The translations under genes and the position numbers were made by a program. Below the pieces are notes generated by a model. It saw only the letters and a list, made by a program, of their open reading frames with translations, had not been told where the DNA came from and did not search any database. Positions 26,797 through 35,165 of a stretch of 64,000 bases of DNA are shown piece by piece (the stretch's first letter is position 1; every line of letters begins with the position of its first letter). The DNA lies in contig JABWBH010000013.1 in NCBI GenBank assembly GCA_013360585.1, positions 95,596 to 159,595 on the forward strand. Direction: 5' to 3'. This stretch comes from Phycisphaerae bacterium (GTDB taxonomy: Bacteria; Planctomycetota; Phycisphaerae; UBA1845).

Positions 26797-27963
26797 GTGC
26801 GAAGGCAAGACGGGATCATCGCAGCGCTCATCCTGACGGGCGGCGCCGCGGGGGTGTCTGCGGACACGATCGTGCGGGTGGCGACGTGGAACCTCGAGAC
26901 GGTCGGCGTGCGCGGCAGCAGCGAGTACAACGCAGCGATGGCGATCCTCGAGCGCGTTTGTGCCGACGTGGTGGCGGTCCAGGAGATCGAGGGCGACGAA
27001 CTGGATGACTTCGCCGACCTCGCCGAGGACGCCGGGTACGCGCACACGATCGTCCCGACGAGCAATCCTTTCGGGTCGTTGCGCAACGGCTTCCTGAGCC
27101 GGCATCCCTTTATGCGCACGACGATCAACACGTCGGCGAACCTTTCCGGCGACTCCAACGCCAACGACATCACCCGCCTGATTGTCGAGGTCGTGCTGGA
27201 CGTTCCCGGCGCGGCGCCGCTGACGCTTGTGACGGAGCACTGGAAGGCGGGAACCGCCGACGCGGACGAGTTCCGGCGAGCGGTCGAGTCGCTGCGCGCC
27301 GCTCAGGCCGTCAGCGATCTGGACACGGACGTGGACGCCTTCGTGATCCTCGGGGACATGAACGAGGAGATCGACAGCGTGCCGCGTCCGCCGGACCCTT
27401 TCACGCAGATTCCCGGCGGAATGCCGACGAACTGGCGTCTCGGCAATGATCTGCGAACAATTCTGAACGCGCAGGGCATCCGCAACGACCCCTTCATCTA
27501 TCTGACTTCGGCCTCCGGACCGGAGGTGACCGCGCTGGAGGCGCGTCAGAAGGACGGGCGCGACGCCACGCGGGACAGTTCGGGTCGCCGGCTGGATTAC
27601 ATTCTCGTCAGCGCATTGCTTTCCGGGTATGACCCGCCGTCGGAGGTGTACGACTCGCGCGACGAGGGGCTGGGCGGCGGGTTGGCGAAGTGCGGTTCGG
27701 CGCTGTCGTCAGGTACGAGCGCGGCGGCGGCGGACCACTTCATCGTGTTCACGGACCTGACGCTGCCCGCGTCGGGAGCGGAATACGGCGACGCCGACCG
27801 CGACGGCGACGTAGACCTGCGTGACATCGCCGCCTTTATGAATTGCTTCACCGGCGCCGGAGGCGATGCAGACTCCGGCTGCGGCGTCTTCGACAACAAC
27901 GGCGACAACGACGTGGACTTGCCGGATTACCGCGTCTTCAGAGGGAACATCACCGGACCTTGA
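26797..27963 (+). CDS. Exported endonuclease/exonuclease/phosphatase-family protein with dockerin-like C-terminus
   Basis: 388 residues from a GTG start, with GGGGAAAGGG just upstream. It has a signal peptide (AALILTGGAAGVSA). The EEP fold follows (about 25-320): VATWNLET, DVVAVQEIEGDE (metal-binding Glu), a central H in TEHWKAG, ILGDMNEE (Asp/Asn pair), and a late active-site SGRRLDYILV and ADHF. The last 60 residues hold two calcium-loop-like repeats, GDADRDGDVDLRDIA and DNNGDNDVDLPDYR, the layout of a type I dockerin. It is probably a secreted phosphodiesterase or nuclease tethered to the surface; substrate unknown. No cohesin is recognisable in the window except the weak candidate region in the 18.8 kb protein. 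Confidence 0.85.
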   Translation: MRRQDGIIAALILTGGAAGVSADTIVRVATWNLETVGVRGSSEYNAAMAILERVCADVVAVQEIEGDELDDFADLAEDAGYAHTIVPTSNPFGSLRNGFLSRHPFMRTTINTSANLSGDSNANDITRLIVEVVLDVPGAAPLTLVTEHWKAGTADADEFRRAVESLRAAQAVSDLDTDVDAFVILGDMNEEIDSVPRPPDPFTQIPGGMPTNWRLGNDLRTILNAQGIRNDPFIYLTSASGPEVTALEARQKDGRDATRDSSGRRLDYILVSALLSGYDPPSEVYDSRDEGLGGGLAKCGSALSSGTSAAAADHFIVFTDLTLPASGAEYGDADRDGDVDLRDIAAFMNCFTGAGGDADSGCGVFDNNGDNDVDLPDYRVFRGNITGP

Positions 27964-28141
27964 TGGGGCGGCGCGTCGGTTTCCGATCTGCCTTCGTCTG
28001 ACCTTTACGTGGCGCAGCGATGTCAGGAATCAGGAAGGGAATTCCCGGTGAGCGACCGTCGGACCGCGGAAGTCTCCGCGGCACACTCGGTCGGGTCACG
28101 CACCGAGCACGGGTCCGGCGACCGGGTTTCGGACCGTCAAC

Positions 28142-29119
28142 ATGAAGCAGAGTCTTCGCACGCTTCTGAGCGGAATCCTCGACTACGCCGGCCTTTTCCC
28201 TCCGGCGAAGCTGGCGCTGCCGGACGCGCTGCGGAATTACGCGGCGTATCTTCAAGGCGAGGCGGCGTGGATGCTGGGGCGGTTCGTCTGTCCTTGTGCG
28301 ACGCTCGGCGCGGTGGATGCGCTGCGGATCCGGCTGGCGCAGCCGGGCGACGCGCCGTGGCGCTTCTCCGGACTGGGGCGGGGCGGCGAGGATGAAGCGT
28401 CGTTCTTGACGGGACTGCGGGCCGATCTGACGGACGTCTCCGGCATCCACCAACGCCTGGAGGGAAGCGTTCTGGTGGATGCGCTTGAGACGCGCCTGCC
28501 CGCTTCGGTTGTTCAGGCCGGAGCGAGAGACGTCGCCCGCGTGGCCGCCGCCGCGGCCGAGGCGTGGTGCAACGCGGTGTCGCCGAGCGACGCCTCAAGC
28601 CCGTCGCTTTTTCTGGAGATTGCGCCCGGTGAAGACTGGACGAGGGCGTTCGCGCACGCCGTGGAGGGAGTGCGGACGGTGCGCGATCGTCACCGCGCGC
28701 TCGGTCTGAAGCTCCGCACCGGCGGCGTCGAAGCGCACCAGATCCCGCCCGTGGCGCAGGTCGCCGCCTTCATCGCGGAATGCGCCGCGGCGGACGTTCC
28801 CTTCAAGGCGACCGCCGGACTGCATCATCCCCTGCGCCACGAATCCCGGGAGGTCGGGACGAAGATGCACGGATTCCTCAACGTTTTCGTCGCTGCCGCG
28901 CTCGCACACGCGGAGCGCCCGCCCGCCCGCGACCTCGAGTCCGTGCTGGCGGAGGAAGCCCCAGCCGTCTTCTCAATCAGCGACGACGCGATCGCGTGGC
29001 GCGGACACCGGATGACGCTTGAGCGGATTCGCGTCTGCCGCGGGGCGTTGGCGCTGTCGTTCGGCAGTTGCAGCCTGACCGAACCGGTGGATGACCTGCG
29101 CGCCCTGGGGTGGTGGTGA
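28142..29119 (+). CDS. Conserved hypothetical protein linked to fumarylacetoacetase
   Basis: 325 residues, not assigned to a characterised family by me. The sequence alternates helices and strands as in a TIM barrel, with conserved-looking patches LDYAGLFPPAKLAL near the N-terminus, KLRTGGVEAHQIPPVAQVAAF, CAAADVPFKATAGLHHPLRH and GFLNVFVAAALAH. The Lys-containing KATAGLHHP strand and the LRTGG strand look like active-site barrel ends. It lies 48 nt upstream of fahA on the same strand, which suggests a linked step in tyrosine or homogentisate breakdown. That link is inferred from position only. No signal peptide. Confidence 0.75.
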   Translation: MKQSLRTLLSGILDYAGLFPPAKLALPDALRNYAAYLQGEAAWMLGRFVCPCATLGAVDALRIRLAQPGDAPWRFSGLGRGGEDEASFLTGLRADLTDVSGIHQRLEGSVLVDALETRLPASVVQAGARDVARVAAAAAEAWCNAVSPSDASSPSLFLEIAPGEDWTRAFAHAVEGVRTVRDRHRALGLKLRTGGVEAHQIPPVAQVAAFIAECAAADVPFKATAGLHHPLRHESREVGTKMHGFLNVFVAAALAHAERPPARDLESVLAEEAPAVFSISDDAIAWRGHRMTLERIRVCRGALALSFGSCSLTEPVDDLRALGWW

Positions 29120-29167
29120 CGCGACGAGGTTGAATCCGGCGCGACCCCGGCGTATAAGCGCCGCGCC

Positions 29168-30448
29168 ATGAAAACGCCTGTGAATCCGGTCTTGCGCTCG
29201 TGGATCGATGTCCCCGCGGATCATGACTTTCCGATCCAGAACCTTCCTTACGGCGTGTTCGAGGACGCCGGCGGACCGCGCGTCGGCGTGGCGATCGGCG
29301 ACCTGGTGTTCGACCTTTCCGCCGCGCACCAGACCGGTCTTTTCGACGCGACGTCCCTCGCTGCGGACAACGTCTTCGCCCGACCGACGCTCAATGACTT
29401 TCTGCGCCGCGGACGGGCGGTCTGGACGGAGGTGCGGCACTGGGTGACGACGCTGCTGTCGGCGGACAGCCCGACGCTCCGGGACGATGCGCGCACCCGG
29501 TCACGCGTGTTCATCCCGCGGGCGGACGTGCGCATGCGCCTCCCGGTCGAGATCGGCGACTTCACCGACTTTTACGCCTCAAAGGACCACGCTTCCAACG
29601 TCGGCAGCATGTTCCGCGATCCGGCGAACCCGCTGACGTCCAACTGGCTGCACATGCCGATCGGCTATCACGGACGTAGCAGCTCGATCTTCGTTTCCGG
29701 TGTGGACGTGCATCGCCCCTGCGGGCAGACGAAGGCGGATGACGCCCCCGCGCCGACGTTCGGACCCAGCCGCGCGCTGGACTACGAAGTTGAGGTGGGG
29801 GTCTTCCTGGGCACGGGGAACGCGCCGGGTCAGCCAGTCCCGATCGACCGCGCTGCGGAGCATCTTTTCGGGCTGGTGCTGCTGAATGACTGGAGCGCGC
29901 GGGACATTCAGCGCTGGGAGTACGTTCCGCTCGGTCCCTTTCTGGGGAAGTCCTTCGCCACGTCGATCAGTCCGTGGGTGGTGACGCTGGATGCTCTCGC
30001 GCCGTTCCGCGTTCCCGGTCCGGTGCAGGAGCCTGTCCCGCTGCCGCATCTGCGCTCGCCGGAAGACTGGAGCCTCGACATTCACCTGGAGGCGCACCTG
30101 CAAACCGCGACGATGCGCGAGCCGGTCCGGATCAGCGCGGTGAACTTCCGCACGATGTACTGGAATCTCCTCCAGATGCTCGCCCATCACACCAGCAACG
30201 GCACGCCGATGCGCGCCGGCGATCTTTTCGGCAGCGGGACCGTCTCCGGCCCGACGCCCGAGTCGCGCGGCTGCCTGCTTGAACTGACGTGGAAGGGCAC
30301 GCAGCCGCTTCAGCTCCCGACCGGCGAGTCGCGCAAGTTTCTCGAAGACGGCGACACCGTGATCCTGAAGGGCTGGTGCCAGGGCGACGGCTTCCGCGTG
30401 GGTTTCGGCGAAGTCCGCGCGAAAGTGCTTCCCCCGCGGGAGAGTTGA
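29168..30448 (+). CDS. fahA: Fumarylacetoacetase
   Basis: 426 residues, full family length. It splits 4-fumarylacetoacetate to fumarate and acetoacetate, the last step of tyrosine catabolism. The N-terminal SH3-like domain precedes the catalytic domain with DFYASKDHASNVGSMFR (catalytic His), MPIGYHGRSSSIFVSG, DYEVEVGVFLG (metal-binding Glu), LNDWSARDIQRWEY and FGSGTVSGP. Upstream steps (hydroxyphenylpyruvate dioxygenase, homogentisate dioxygenase) are not in the window. It is followed at 2 nt by the GH13-like gene, so the three genes from 28142 to 32190 probably form one transcript. Confidence 0.95.
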   Translation: MKTPVNPVLRSWIDVPADHDFPIQNLPYGVFEDAGGPRVGVAIGDLVFDLSAAHQTGLFDATSLAADNVFARPTLNDFLRRGRAVWTEVRHWVTTLLSADSPTLRDDARTRSRVFIPRADVRMRLPVEIGDFTDFYASKDHASNVGSMFRDPANPLTSNWLHMPIGYHGRSSSIFVSGVDVHRPCGQTKADDAPAPTFGPSRALDYEVEVGVFLGTGNAPGQPVPIDRAAEHLFGLVLLNDWSARDIQRWEYVPLGPFLGKSFATSISPWVVTLDALAPFRVPGPVQEPVPLPHLRSPEDWSLDIHLEAHLQTATMREPVRISAVNFRTMYWNLLQMLAHHTSNGTPMRAGDLFGSGTVSGPTPESRGCLLELTWKGTQPLQLPTGESRKFLEDGDTVILKGWCQGDGFRVGFGEVRAKVLPPRES

Positions 30449-30450
30449 AT

Positions 30451-32190
30451 ATGCGACGACGCGAGACGCTTCTCGTGATCCTGCTGGCGGCGCTGGCCGT
30501 TCTCCGCGTCGCTTCAGGCGCTGCCGCTCAGCCGCCCCCACCGCTGCCGCCGGCAGCTGAGCCTGCGAAACCCTCGCCGCAGACGCAACCGAATCCAACG
30601 ACGCCCGTCGCCCCGCCCGCCCTCGCGGAACAACGTGCAGGAACAACCCCGGTCGACGCGCCTGCCGTTCCGGACTGGGCGCGCGACGTGACCTGGTACT
30701 ACATCGACGTGCCTCGCTTCCGCAACGGATCGAAGGATAACGACCCGCCGGACACTCGCCCCTGGAGCCAACCTCTGGTCGCTACGGACGCCGCCTGGGA
30801 AGCCACGTTCGACACGACCGGCGTCCCTTACGGGGGCGACCTGCAAGGCGTGAAAGAGAAACTCTCCTACATCAAGGAACTCGGGTTCGGCGCGATTTGC
30901 CTGTCGCGCGTGTTTGATCGTCCGGTGGAGGACGGGGTGACCGACCGCACCGGCTGGGCGACCCGTCCGGACGTGAGCACGACGCCCGACAAGGGCGCCG
31001 CGCCAGATGCGAACCTGACTCCCGGCGATCTTATGTTGCTCGATCTGGTCCGGGCCTGCCGCGAGCAGGGCTTGCGGCTGGTCGTCGAGGTTCCGGTGCG
31101 GCTTCGCACGCCGGGCGCGGACGGCGCCGCGGCATCAGGCGCCGTGACGGATATCTCGACTCAGGTGAAACGCTGGCTCGCGCCCTCGCGGGGTGACGTC
31201 AAGATCGACGGGCTGGACGGCGTGCTACTTCGCGTCCTCGATCGCATTGAGATCTCCGAGCGCGTTGCCTTGGCGCAGGCCGCGCGGACTGCGGCGCCGG
31301 ACGCCGTTTTGATCGTGTCTTCGGCGTCACCGGTCTTCTCCACCCAACCCGCAATCTTGATACGTGACACCCGCGAAGCGTCGTTCGTCTCATGCTTTTC
31401 GGTTGCCGCGACGAGCGACAGGTCTCGGTTCGGAGAGGCGCTCCACCGCATCGAAGCGGAGGCGCGATCCGCCGCGGAATCCCGATCACACGTTGTTCGG
31501 CCCTTCAGTTCCCCCGCATTCGGACGCGCGGCCTCGCGGGTTCGCGGAGATTCGCCGGGAGCATCAGACGGCGCAACCGCGCGCGAGGTTCGGCTCAAGG
31601 AACTGCGCGCCTGGCGCCTGGCGCTCACCGTGAACATGTGCCTTCCGCATTCCGTGATGCTCATGTACGGCGACGAGGTCGGCATGACCGGCGCGCACGG
31701 CGCCGCGGCGCTGGCCCCGATGTGGTGGGTTGAACCGGAGCAAAAGGAAGCGCCATCTGCGGATTACCGCGCGGACTTCCGCGCCCTCGTCCGCCTGATG
31801 AACGACCTGCGGGCGCGCTACGAACCGCTGCGCCGTGGGGACTTCAAGCTCGTTCTTGCCGATGACGAGCGCCACGTCTCCGCATTCTCACGCACTTCCG
31901 CCGGCCGCACCGTCATCGTCGTGGTCAACGCCTCCGACGACCGCCGCGAGGTCGTGCTCGAACCCGGCCTCGTCGAGGGCGACATGGTCGCGGTCATCCG
32001 CCCGGAACTGGAGCCGCTCATTCCCCGCTCGCAACAGCCGGGCATCGACCCGCTGCGGCCCGTGCTCGTCGAGCCGAAGCTCCGCCTTGCGGGCAACCGA
32101 ACCCTCGCGGACGCCGCGGGGCGCATCTCGATCAATCTGGATCCGATGAGCGTGAAACTCGTGCTGACAGGTCCGGACTGGACGGAGTAA
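30451..32190 (+). CDS. Exported GH13 alpha-amylase-like protein, probable pseudoenzyme
   Basis: 579 residues. Signal peptide (LLVILLAALAVLRVASGAAA), a Pro-rich linker (about 28-75), then a GH13 barrel: TWYYIDVPRFRNGSKDND, VPYGGDLQGVKEKLSYIKELG, GLRLVVEVPV, LMYGDEVGMTG, and a C-terminal beta domain with MSVKLVL at its end. The catalytic positions look lost. In the region that normally reads DGWRLDV the protein has DGVLLRV (257-262), so the nucleophile Asp is Arg. The general acid Glu position (DAxxxGE) is Ser290, and no His-Asp pair of region IV is present. GGAG precedes the ATG by 8 nt. It probably binds glycan or has a non-enzymatic role. Linkage to fahA is unexplained. Confidence 0.8.
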   Translation: MRRRETLLVILLAALAVLRVASGAAAQPPPPLPPAAEPAKPSPQTQPNPTTPVAPPALAEQRAGTTPVDAPAVPDWARDVTWYYIDVPRFRNGSKDNDPPDTRPWSQPLVATDAAWEATFDTTGVPYGGDLQGVKEKLSYIKELGFGAICLSRVFDRPVEDGVTDRTGWATRPDVSTTPDKGAAPDANLTPGDLMLLDLVRACREQGLRLVVEVPVRLRTPGADGAAASGAVTDISTQVKRWLAPSRGDVKIDGLDGVLLRVLDRIEISERVALAQAARTAAPDAVLIVSSASPVFSTQPAILIRDTREASFVSCFSVAATSDRSRFGEALHRIEAEARSAAESRSHVVRPFSSPAFGRAASRVRGDSPGASDGATAREVRLKELRAWRLALTVNMCLPHSVMLMYGDEVGMTGAHGAAALAPMWWVEPEQKEAPSADYRADFRALVRLMNDLRARYEPLRRGDFKLVLADDERHVSAFSRTSAGRTVIVVVNASDDRREVVLEPGLVEGDMVAVIRPELEPLIPRSQQPGIDPLRPVLVEPKLRLAGNRTLADAAGRISINLDPMSVKLVLTGPDWTE

Positions 32191-32236
32191 GCGGGACTTG
32201 GGGGATCGAGGTTCGGCGTGCAGGACTCAGGCGTGG

Positions 32237-32253
32237 GGCGGGCTGTGCCCGCC
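32237..32253 (+). repeat. Short perfect GC-rich palindrome
   Basis: GGCGGGC-TGT-GCCCGCC, 46 nt after the GH13-like stop codon. It could act as a hairpin stabiliser or weak terminator, but no T tract follows. It may also belong to the dispersed GC palindromes noted elsewhere in the window. Confidence 0.4.
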
Positions 32254-32452
32254 GATCCGCGAACCCTCGCGCGACTCTCGGTTTCGGTCCGCGAAGGCGC
32301 GGAGGATCGCGTGACTCCAGCACGGTGTGCGCCGATCCGCATATGACTGCGCCACCGACGGCTTCTACGTGCCGATCAATACCGTCGTGCTGGGGACGGT
32401 CCTTGTGTGCGGCGCTCGTTCGCGCGGCTTACGCTCCTGACGTACGCGCGTC

Positions 32453-32698
32453 CTACGTCCCCGACGGCACCACGTCGATCATCCGCCCGCGGAACCGCAC
32501 CACCCCGTCGGTTAACGAAAAAATCGTGTAATCACGTCCCAGGCCGACATTGTGTCCCGGTTTGAACTGCGTGCCGTTCTGCCGCACGATGATCGTTCCG
32601 CAGGTCACTTCCTGCCCGCCCGATCGCTTCACCCCGAGGAATTGCGGCTTGCTGTCCCGCCCGTTCCGCGTCGATCCCTGCCCCTTTTTATGCGCCAT
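32453..32698 (-). CDS. rpmA: Ribosomal protein bL27
   Basis: 81 residues, full family length. It begins [16 protein letters not shown] and contains [17 protein letters not shown] and [12 protein letters not shown], the typical bL27 signature. The N-terminus is the mature form that reaches the peptidyl-transferase centre, without the cleavable extension seen in Firmicutes. GGGAG lies 8 nt before the ATG. The usual partner rplU is not adjacent, and a recognisable promoter lies directly upstream, so rpmA seems to be transcribed alone. Confidence 0.95.
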   Translation of the reverse strand: MAHKKGQGSTRNGRDSKPQFLGVKRSGGQEVTCGTIIVRQNGTQFKPGHNVGLGRDYTIFSLTDGVVRFRGRMIDVVPSGT

Positions 32699-33276
32699 GA
32701 CACAAGCTCCCGACCGCTTACCGCCGTCCTCCGCCAGCCGCACCCCCGGCTGTCCGAAGACCCGTCAGTATACCCCGCCGAACTCCGCCGACAAGCCCAC
32801 GTAACCCCGGCTCTCGTTGGGACTTACGAAAAGCCCTGCCCAACTCTGTCGCCGATCGCCCCTCGGGAACACGCAGCACTCCGCTCGACCCCACCCGCAC
32901 GCTCCGCTCTCTCATCTCTGCCTACGAACATACCCTCGCCCGGTACCGCCCGCGGAAAGCAGACGGGGATGGACAGGATCAGAACACACGATCTGACCCA
33001 CCCGGTTCAGCCTGCCCATCCCTCCTGTTAAATCTGTGTCATGTCGGTGCAGCGTGAGATCGACAGGGCAGGCTCAGGCGCCGTGCGCTGCGGTCCGGTC
33101 GGCGCGAGACGCAGGCGTATCTGAAGCGTTTCCGCCTTCCGCCGGACCGGACATCGGCAGTGTGGATTCCGAGGTTGCCGCGGCGCGCGGGGGGCGGTAT
33201 GAGGGAGGTCGGCCATCGCGGACGAGTGAGGGGGTCGTCAGGATTCAAGCGAAGGATCCAACCCGGAAGCTGAACG
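32699..33276. other. Intergenic region between divergent rpmA and recJ
   Basis: 578 bp with only shadow-type open frames. It contains the rpmA promoter described separately. No RNA gene, repeat or terminator was recognised in the remainder. Confidence 0.5.
32767..32794 (-). promoter_or_regulatory. Sigma-70-type promoter for rpmA
   Basis: Minus-strand -35 TTGTCG (complement of 32789-32794) and -10 TATACT (complement of 32767-32772), spacer 16. This gives a leader of about 60 nt before the rpmA ATG. Confidence 0.55.
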
Positions 33277-35028
33277 ATGTCGAAGCGTTGGATCATTGAG
33301 CCGCCGTGGGAAGGATCCGCCGAGGCGGCGGCGCGGTGGGGGGTTTCGCCGCTGGTGGCGCAGCTTCTTTTCAACCGCGGGCTGGGAGAGTTGTCGGAGG
33401 CGGAGTCGTTTCTGGCGCCGAGGCTGAAGGACTTGTATCCGCCCGCGCGGCTGCCGGGGGCGCAGGACGCGGCGCGGATCATCGCGGAGGCGGTGCGCGG
33501 CGGACGTCGAGTCGTGATTTACGGCGATTATGACGTGGACGGGATCACCGGGGTGGCGATCCTGTGGCGCGTGCTGACCTGCGCCGGGGCGAACGTCGAT
33601 TTCTACGTCCCTGACCGGATCCAGGAGGGTTACGGGCTGCACCCGGAAGCCGTGCGGGGGCTGGCGGAGGCGGGGGCGGAGCTGATCGTCACGGTGGATT
33701 GTGGCGTGACGGGGGTGGAGGCGGCGGCGCTGCTGCGGGAGCGGGGCGTCACGCTGATCATCACGGATCATCATCTGGCGGGGCCTGCGCTTCCGGAAGC
33801 GGCGGCGATTGTTCACCCGCGCCTTGCGACGGACGGCGCAGGGGCGCCGGCGTCGTCGGAATACCCCAACCCGGACCTGAGCGGGTCGGGGGTGGCGTTC
33901 AAGGTGGGGTGGGCCGTCGCGCAGGAGCTTTGCGGGGCGGAGCGTGTCTCGACGGAGATGAAGGACGTGCTGACGGATGCGTTGCCGCTGGCGGCGCTGG
34001 GGACGATTGCGGACGTCGTTCCGCTGGTGGATGAGAACCGGATCCTTGCGCGGCACGGGTTGACCGAGCTTCCGCGGACGCGTCTTCCGGGGCTGGCGGC
34101 GCTGCTGGAGTCGGCGGGGCTTTCGCGCGGCACGGTGGACGGGACGGACGTCGGGTTCAAGCTGGCGCCGCGTCTGAACGCCGCGGGTCGGATGGGGCAC
34201 GCGCGGCTGGCCGTCGAACTTCTGACCCGTGCGGACACGGCGCGGGGGCGGGAGATCGCCCGCGTGCTGGAGCAGTCGAACCGCGCCCGTCAGACGGTCG
34301 AGCGACAGATTTTCCGGGACGCCTGTGAGCGCATCGACGGGCGGCGTCTTGCGGCGGACTCGCGTCGCGGCATCGTGCTGGCGTCGTCGGAGTGGCATCC
34401 GGGCGTGATCGGCATCGTCGCGGCGCGGATCGTCGAGCGGTATTCCCGTCCGACGATTCTGATCAGCACGAATGAAGGCGAAGGTCAGGGGTCCGGACGG
34501 ACTTTCGGGTCGTTCGATCTTCACGCGGCTCTTCAGGCCTGCGCGACGCATCTGACCACTTACGGCGGTCACGCCAAGGCGGCGGGTCTGAAGCTGAAGA
34601 CGTCCAGCGTCGAGGCGTTCGAGGAGGCGTTTGTGGACGTGGCGAACCGGCGCCTGATGCCCGCGGACCTGGTTCCGGGATTGCGCATTGACGCGGAAGT
34701 TCCGCTTTCGGCGCTGACGCTCGAAGCGGTCGATCAGATCTCGCGGCTGGAGCCCTTCGGGCAGGGGAACCCGCGTCCACGTTTCTGCACGGGGTGGATC
34801 GAGTTGTCGGGCGAACCGCGCTGCGTGGGTGAGCAGGGCACGCACATGCAGGTTCTGTTTCGCGAGAACGGCGCGCAGATGAAGGGCATCGGGTTCGGGA
34901 TGGCGAGCCTCGCTGAAGACCTGAAGGAGCATCGCCGCTGCCGGGCGGCATTCGAACCGATCCTCAACACCTACCAGGGCCGCACCACGGTGGAAATGAA
35001 GCTCGTGGACTTGCAGTTTCCCTCCTGA
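33277..35028 (+). CDS. recJ: Single-stranded-DNA-specific 5'-3' exonuclease RecJ
   Basis: 583 residues. DHH-family phosphoesterase used in recombination and mismatch repair. The N-terminal DHH module has VVIYGDYDVDGITG, TVDCGVTG and the DHH motif in IITDHHLAGP, with LAALGTIADVVPL further on. The DHHA1 region has GIVLASSEWHPGVIGIVAARI, then SGRTFGSFDLHAAL and TTYGGHAKAAGLKL. The OB-fold C-terminal domain follows. The ATG at 33277 begins MSKRWIIEPPW, the usual RecJ start. No obvious operon partner; the next gene begins 137 bp later. Confidence 0.95.
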   Translation: MSKRWIIEPPWEGSAEAAARWGVSPLVAQLLFNRGLGELSEAESFLAPRLKDLYPPARLPGAQDAARIIAEAVRGGRRVVIYGDYDVDGITGVAILWRVLTCAGANVDFYVPDRIQEGYGLHPEAVRGLAEAGAELIVTVDCGVTGVEAAALLRERGVTLIITDHHLAGPALPEAAAIVHPRLATDGAGAPASSEYPNPDLSGSGVAFKVGWAVAQELCGAERVSTEMKDVLTDALPLAALGTIADVVPLVDENRILARHGLTELPRTRLPGLAALLESAGLSRGTVDGTDVGFKLAPRLNAAGRMGHARLAVELLTRADTARGREIARVLEQSNRARQTVERQIFRDACERIDGRRLAADSRRGIVLASSEWHPGVIGIVAARIVERYSRPTILISTNEGEGQGSGRTFGSFDLHAALQACATHLTTYGGHAKAAGLKLKTSSVEAFEEAFVDVANRRLMPADLVPGLRIDAEVPLSALTLEAVDQISRLEPFGQGNPRPRFCTGWIELSGEPRCVGEQGTHMQVLFRENGAQMKGIGFGMASLAEDLKEHRRCRAAFEPILNTYQGRTTVEMKLVDLQFPS

Positions 35029-35165
35029 GGGTGCAAGGTAGGCGTTGAGATACACCCGATCCGACCCCCCGGTCTGCATGAATCGGCAAGAGGGGCGCGC
35101 CGTCGGTCGGCGGTCTGAACCGGCGCGCCTGGATAAGGGGCACGCGCGAAGCACACCACCGGATC

